In this document: piece after piece, positions 61,621-64,000 of the stretch
Position numbering within the stretch: position 1 is the stretch's first letter
Layout of the letters: each line of letters opens with the position of its first letter
DNA from: Planktothrix rubescens CCAP 1459/22
GTDB lineage: Bacteria; Cyanobacteriota; Cyanobacteriia; Cyanobacteriales; Microcoleaceae
Length of the DNA: 64,000 bases
Direction: 5' to 3'
Assembly: GCA_904830895.1 (NCBI GenBank)
Contig: LR882958.1
Location: forward strand, 4,173,501 to 4,237,500
Translations under genes and position numbers: made by a program
Notes under the pieces: generated by a model
The model's database searches: none
What the model saw: only the letters and a program-made list of their open reading frames with translations
What the model was told of the DNA's origin: nothing

Positions 61621-64000
61621 TCAATCACTTTGAGACAAAATTAAGTTTAAAATATTCATTTCTTTAGAGTGAAACAGTTGATTTTCATTAAATAAATTTT
61701 TACCCAGTTTGTCCATCGAGTTAGTATTAAAAACCACATAGGGAAGATTTTTATAATTACCATCAGCAGGTAGAATATTATCCGCAGAAGCGAGAAAATA
61801 AACTAAGCGTCTTAAAATATCCTGAAAGGATGGAGGTAACAATTTGTGATCGCTTAAAAAATACTCCTCTAATTCGGTAAAAGTTAAAAAAGTTTGAATG
61901 GGAAACGCATAATAGCGATCGCAACTTTTAGAAGTTTGTATTACTTGTTGCGATCGCTCTTTAACCTCCCCTAAACTGTAGACTAATTCCAAAGCAGAAG
62001 CAACCAGTGTCTTAATTTGTTTGGGGTAATTTCCCTTTGCTAAACCCCAGAGTTGTTGAAGAAAATCGCTATTTTCTAAAGTAAAAATCCGAGATAAATC
62101 AATATAATTAATTTCCCTAACCGTTTTTTCTGATAACGGAATAATCAATAAACTTCCGCGCACATAGGTTTTTTCTAATGGGGGAAGATCCAAAAATTGA
62201 TCTAAACTTTTTTCCAATTTAGATAAAATTTCCCATCCCAAAGATAAATAAGAAACTTCCTGTTGAGTTTTAGAGGTGACAGGAGGACGATAAATTTCTA
62301 TTTTTTGAGCAGATAATAAATTTAATAACCGTTGGGAAATCTCCTTTAAGCGTTGATCTTGACGACGCTTTTTAGACTCTTTTTGGACTTCCTGATATAG
62401 AGTTACCATTGACCCTAAAAAACTATCTCCTCCTTGTTTAATCGACTTTCCCCCAATCGGAATCATTACATAACTTTGAAATCCAATTTGACCCAATCCC
62501 ACAATTCGAGTCATAATTGATGCTTTTAAAATAATCAGAATATTCAACGCACTTAAACAGGATTCTTGTAAAGAAATTTTGGCTAATTCCTGAGATTGTG
62601 CTGGAGATAAAGGGTGATTATCTTGATCAACTTTAGGGGTAAAATAGATTGCTTTATCCGATAGATAAAACTTAATGAATTTTTCCCCTTGATCTAAATT
62701 TCCCCCGCGACCTCTATAGATAACTTGAATAATTTCCATTAAATTTTGTTCGATTTGAAACCCTGGAATTTCTACTAAAATATATCGGGTATTCGGGAAG
62801 GATAAACCGCGAGATGCGGAAGCAGTCATAAAAATGACATTAACGCTATCCTTATATTTTTGAATGTTGGCGATTTCATCCTCGGAAAGACTCGCATGAA
62901 TTTCTAAATAATCTTTTTTTACTTCAAACGTAGGGAGTTGCTTCGCAATTAGATCTATTAGTTTTTTGAGTTTATCCTTATTTTGAATATAGACAATAAT
63001 TTGACCTTGATTTTGATTTAACCGTTGCAAAATATCGGTTTTAATCCTATCGATCATTTGATTAATTAACGTTGAATCATCTTCGTTATTCTCTTGGTCA
63101 TTTACTGAGTGAATCAAAACCTGATAATCTATTGTTAATTGGGAAGCGGGATAGGAATTTGCATTAATTAAAGTTGCTGGGTATTGATTTAAAAATTTAA
63201 ACTGATCCACCCATAAACACTGTTGTTGGGTTTCGGAAACCTGTCGAACAAAAATTTTATCTGCTTGGACGTTTTGATCGGATAAATGACTTTCAACAAC
63301 ATCTTTTAGGGTTAAAGAAGCATCCGCAGTAATCACTTTAATATTAAACCCATAATCAGGATTTAATAAGTCGTATTCTTCGATAAAAGTTTTAATTCCA
63401 TGTAAAAAAGCAACCCCTTCTGATGATCCGGTAATTTCATCAATCATAATAAAAATATTTCTCAACCGTTGCGATAATGCTTTGATTTTTTCAGGAATGA
63501 CACGACGGGTAGAAGAATTATAAACACTGCTAAAAATTCGTTTTAAATGTTTTAAGGTATTTCCTGATCTTGTTTCTTTTAACGCTTGAATTGATGCGGT
63601 CGCAATAATATTATTAGGAAATTGATCGGGATGAATAAAACAAGTATGAATTGCTTCCGATAAACTCGCTAAAACTCCCGCTTGATTTCGCGGTTTTACT
63701 TCTAAAACTTCTTCGGAATTTCGCCCAAATCGTTGAGAGGATTTATACTGATAATCTCGCTCTAAACTAGCATTTAAAAACTTAACTTTTCCGATTTGTA
63801 CATCTTCGGAAAATAGATGATAATAAGATTCAACCGCACAACCGCCTTTTTGATCATTTAAAATTATCGCATTGGTATTTAAACAAATAATGTGATCTTT
63901 TAATTTATGGGTAACAGGGTCGCAAAATTTTTCGATAATATCCCGATTTACTTGAATCCGAGGACTGACATAAAATAATAGTGTTCCTGCTTCTAAATGC
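61621..64000 (-). CDS. large SF2-helicase-like protein, partial (continues beyond window)
   Basis: The open frame runs without a stop from 61621 to the right edge (793 codons seen), so its start lies outside; an internal TTG at 63465 is not the start. Helicase features: motif II-like IFIMIDEITG, HPDQFPNNIIATASIQALKE, a domain-2 strand GQIIVYIQNKDKLKKLIDLI, motif V-like FMTASASRGLSFPNTRYILV and motif VI-like LMEIIQVIYRGRGGN. The region upstream reads LLFYVSPRIQVNRDIIEKF. The C-terminal ~300 residues have no domain that I recognise. Such proteins are found in cyanobacterial defence or DNA-processing loci; the function is not established. It is followed by the AAA ATPase gene. Confidence 0.75.
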   Translation of the reverse strand, partial: HLEAGTLLFYVSPRIQVNRDIIEKFCDPVTHKLKDHIICLNTNAIILNDQKGGCAVESYYHLFSEDVQIGKVKFLNASLERDYQYKSSQRFGRNSEEVLEVKPRNQAGVLASLSEAIHTCFIHPDQFPNNIIATASIQALKETRSGNTLKHLKRIFSSVYNSSTRRVIPEKIKALSQRLRNIFIMIDEITGSSEGVAFLHGIKTFIEEYDLLNPDYGFNIKVITADASLTLKDVVESHLSDQNVQADKIFVRQVSETQQQCLWVDQFKFLNQYPATLINANSYPASQLTIDYQVLIHSVNDQENNEDDSTLINQMIDRIKTDILQRLNQNQGQIIVYIQNKDKLKKLIDLIAKQLPTFEVKKDYLEIHASLSEDEIANIQKYKDSVNVIFMTASASRGLSFPNTRYILVEIPGFQIEQNLMEIIQVIYRGRGGNLDQGEKFIKFYLSDKAIYFTPKVDQDNHPLSPAQSQELAKISLQESCLSALNILIILKASIMTRIVGLGQIGFQSYVMIPIGGKSIKQGGDSFLGSMVTLYQEVQKESKKRRQDQRLKEISQRLLNLLSAQKIEIYRPPVTSKTQQEVSYLSLGWEILSKLEKSLDQFLDLPPLEKTYVRGSLLIIPLSEKTVREINYIDLSRIFTLENSDFLQQLWGLAKGNYPKQIKTLVASALELVYSLGEVKERSQQVIQTSKSCDRYYAFPIQTFLTFTELEEYFLSDHKLLPPSFQDILRRLVYFLASADNILPADGNYKNLPYVVFNTNSMDKLGKNLFNENQLFHSKEMNILNLILSQSD

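Noticed and set aside
61621-64000. Cas3-type helicase of a CRISPR system
   Set aside because: No HD domain, no other cas genes and no repeats were seen in the window.

Overview
The window is chromosomal DNA from a cyanobacterium, most likely a filamentous non-heterocystous one of the Planktothrix/Oscillatoria type (genus inferred from gene style and repeats, not tested). Evidence: an ntcA nitrogen regulator, a CobN/ChlH-like chelatase, NblB-like HEAT-repeat and DUF3084/DUF1997/DUF7219-type proteins, a chorismate lyase of the plastoquinone route, AT-rich sequence with very frequent HIP1 octamers (GCGATCGC), heptanucleotide repeats and many palindromic dispersed repeats. No rRNA, tRNA, CRISPR array or prophage was seen.

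Layout. 0-11 kb: housekeeping and signalling genes (egtD, LCP wall-assembly protein, HEAT-repeat protein, TPMT-like methyltransferase, CBS-domain histidine kinase, LD-carboxypeptidase, pheA, DUF1997, Rpn-type nuclease). 11.3-25.7 kb: rnhB, a CobN-like chelatase large subunit, an ArsR regulator, a DUF7219 gene, a Uma2 nuclease plus a broken copy, rnhA, chorismate lyase, then a cobalamin cluster. There, cobG-cobH-cobI-cbiG/cobJ form one minus-strand operon behind a cobalamin riboswitch, cbiE-cbiT (cobL) runs divergently from the same short intergenic region, and cobK follows convergently. Together with the chelatase these cover much of corrin-ring synthesis. 26.3-35.3 kb: a very large PAS/GAF/LOV/GGDEF/EAL protein with an overlapping glutaredoxin-like gene, hisB, fabI, ntcA with an NtcA-box-like upstream site, DUF3084 and a YqgF-like nuclease.

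35.3-44.9 kb is an accessory island: a truncated ribbon-helix-helix antitoxin, a toxin-tip-like gene with a candidate immunity gene, a RelE-type toxin-antitoxin pair, a HigA remnant, an overlapping pair of unknown small genes, a Ser/Thr kinase-RDD gene next to an RDD-PDZ gene, a truncated STAND NTPase and an IS5-type transposase. Repeats are dense here and several carry HIP1 sites. 44.9-59.1 kb: esterase, cupin, PHP phosphoesterase, two sensors that share an N-terminal domain but have different outputs (histidine kinase and GGDEF), an unknown conserved protein, a MazF pair, a C-DES-like cysteine lyase, a TM0106-type nuclease, a phytase-like esterase, a double GNAT and Hsp33. 59.3-64 kb: a RelE pair, an SRPBCC-like protein, an AAA ATPase with an unusual Walker B, and a large SF2-helicase-like gene that runs off the right edge.

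The main recurring theme is repeat invasion at gene boundaries. At least four genes end inside repeat DNA, one repeat core is inserted in frame within a GAF domain, and two near-identical ~128-bp elements lie in inverted orientation on either side of a histidine kinase gene. I found no convincing wholly new multi-gene system. The best candidates for new biology are the toxin-tip/immunity pair, the kinase-RDD/RDD-PDZ pair, the twin-sensor pair and the ATPase/helicase segment at the right edge.
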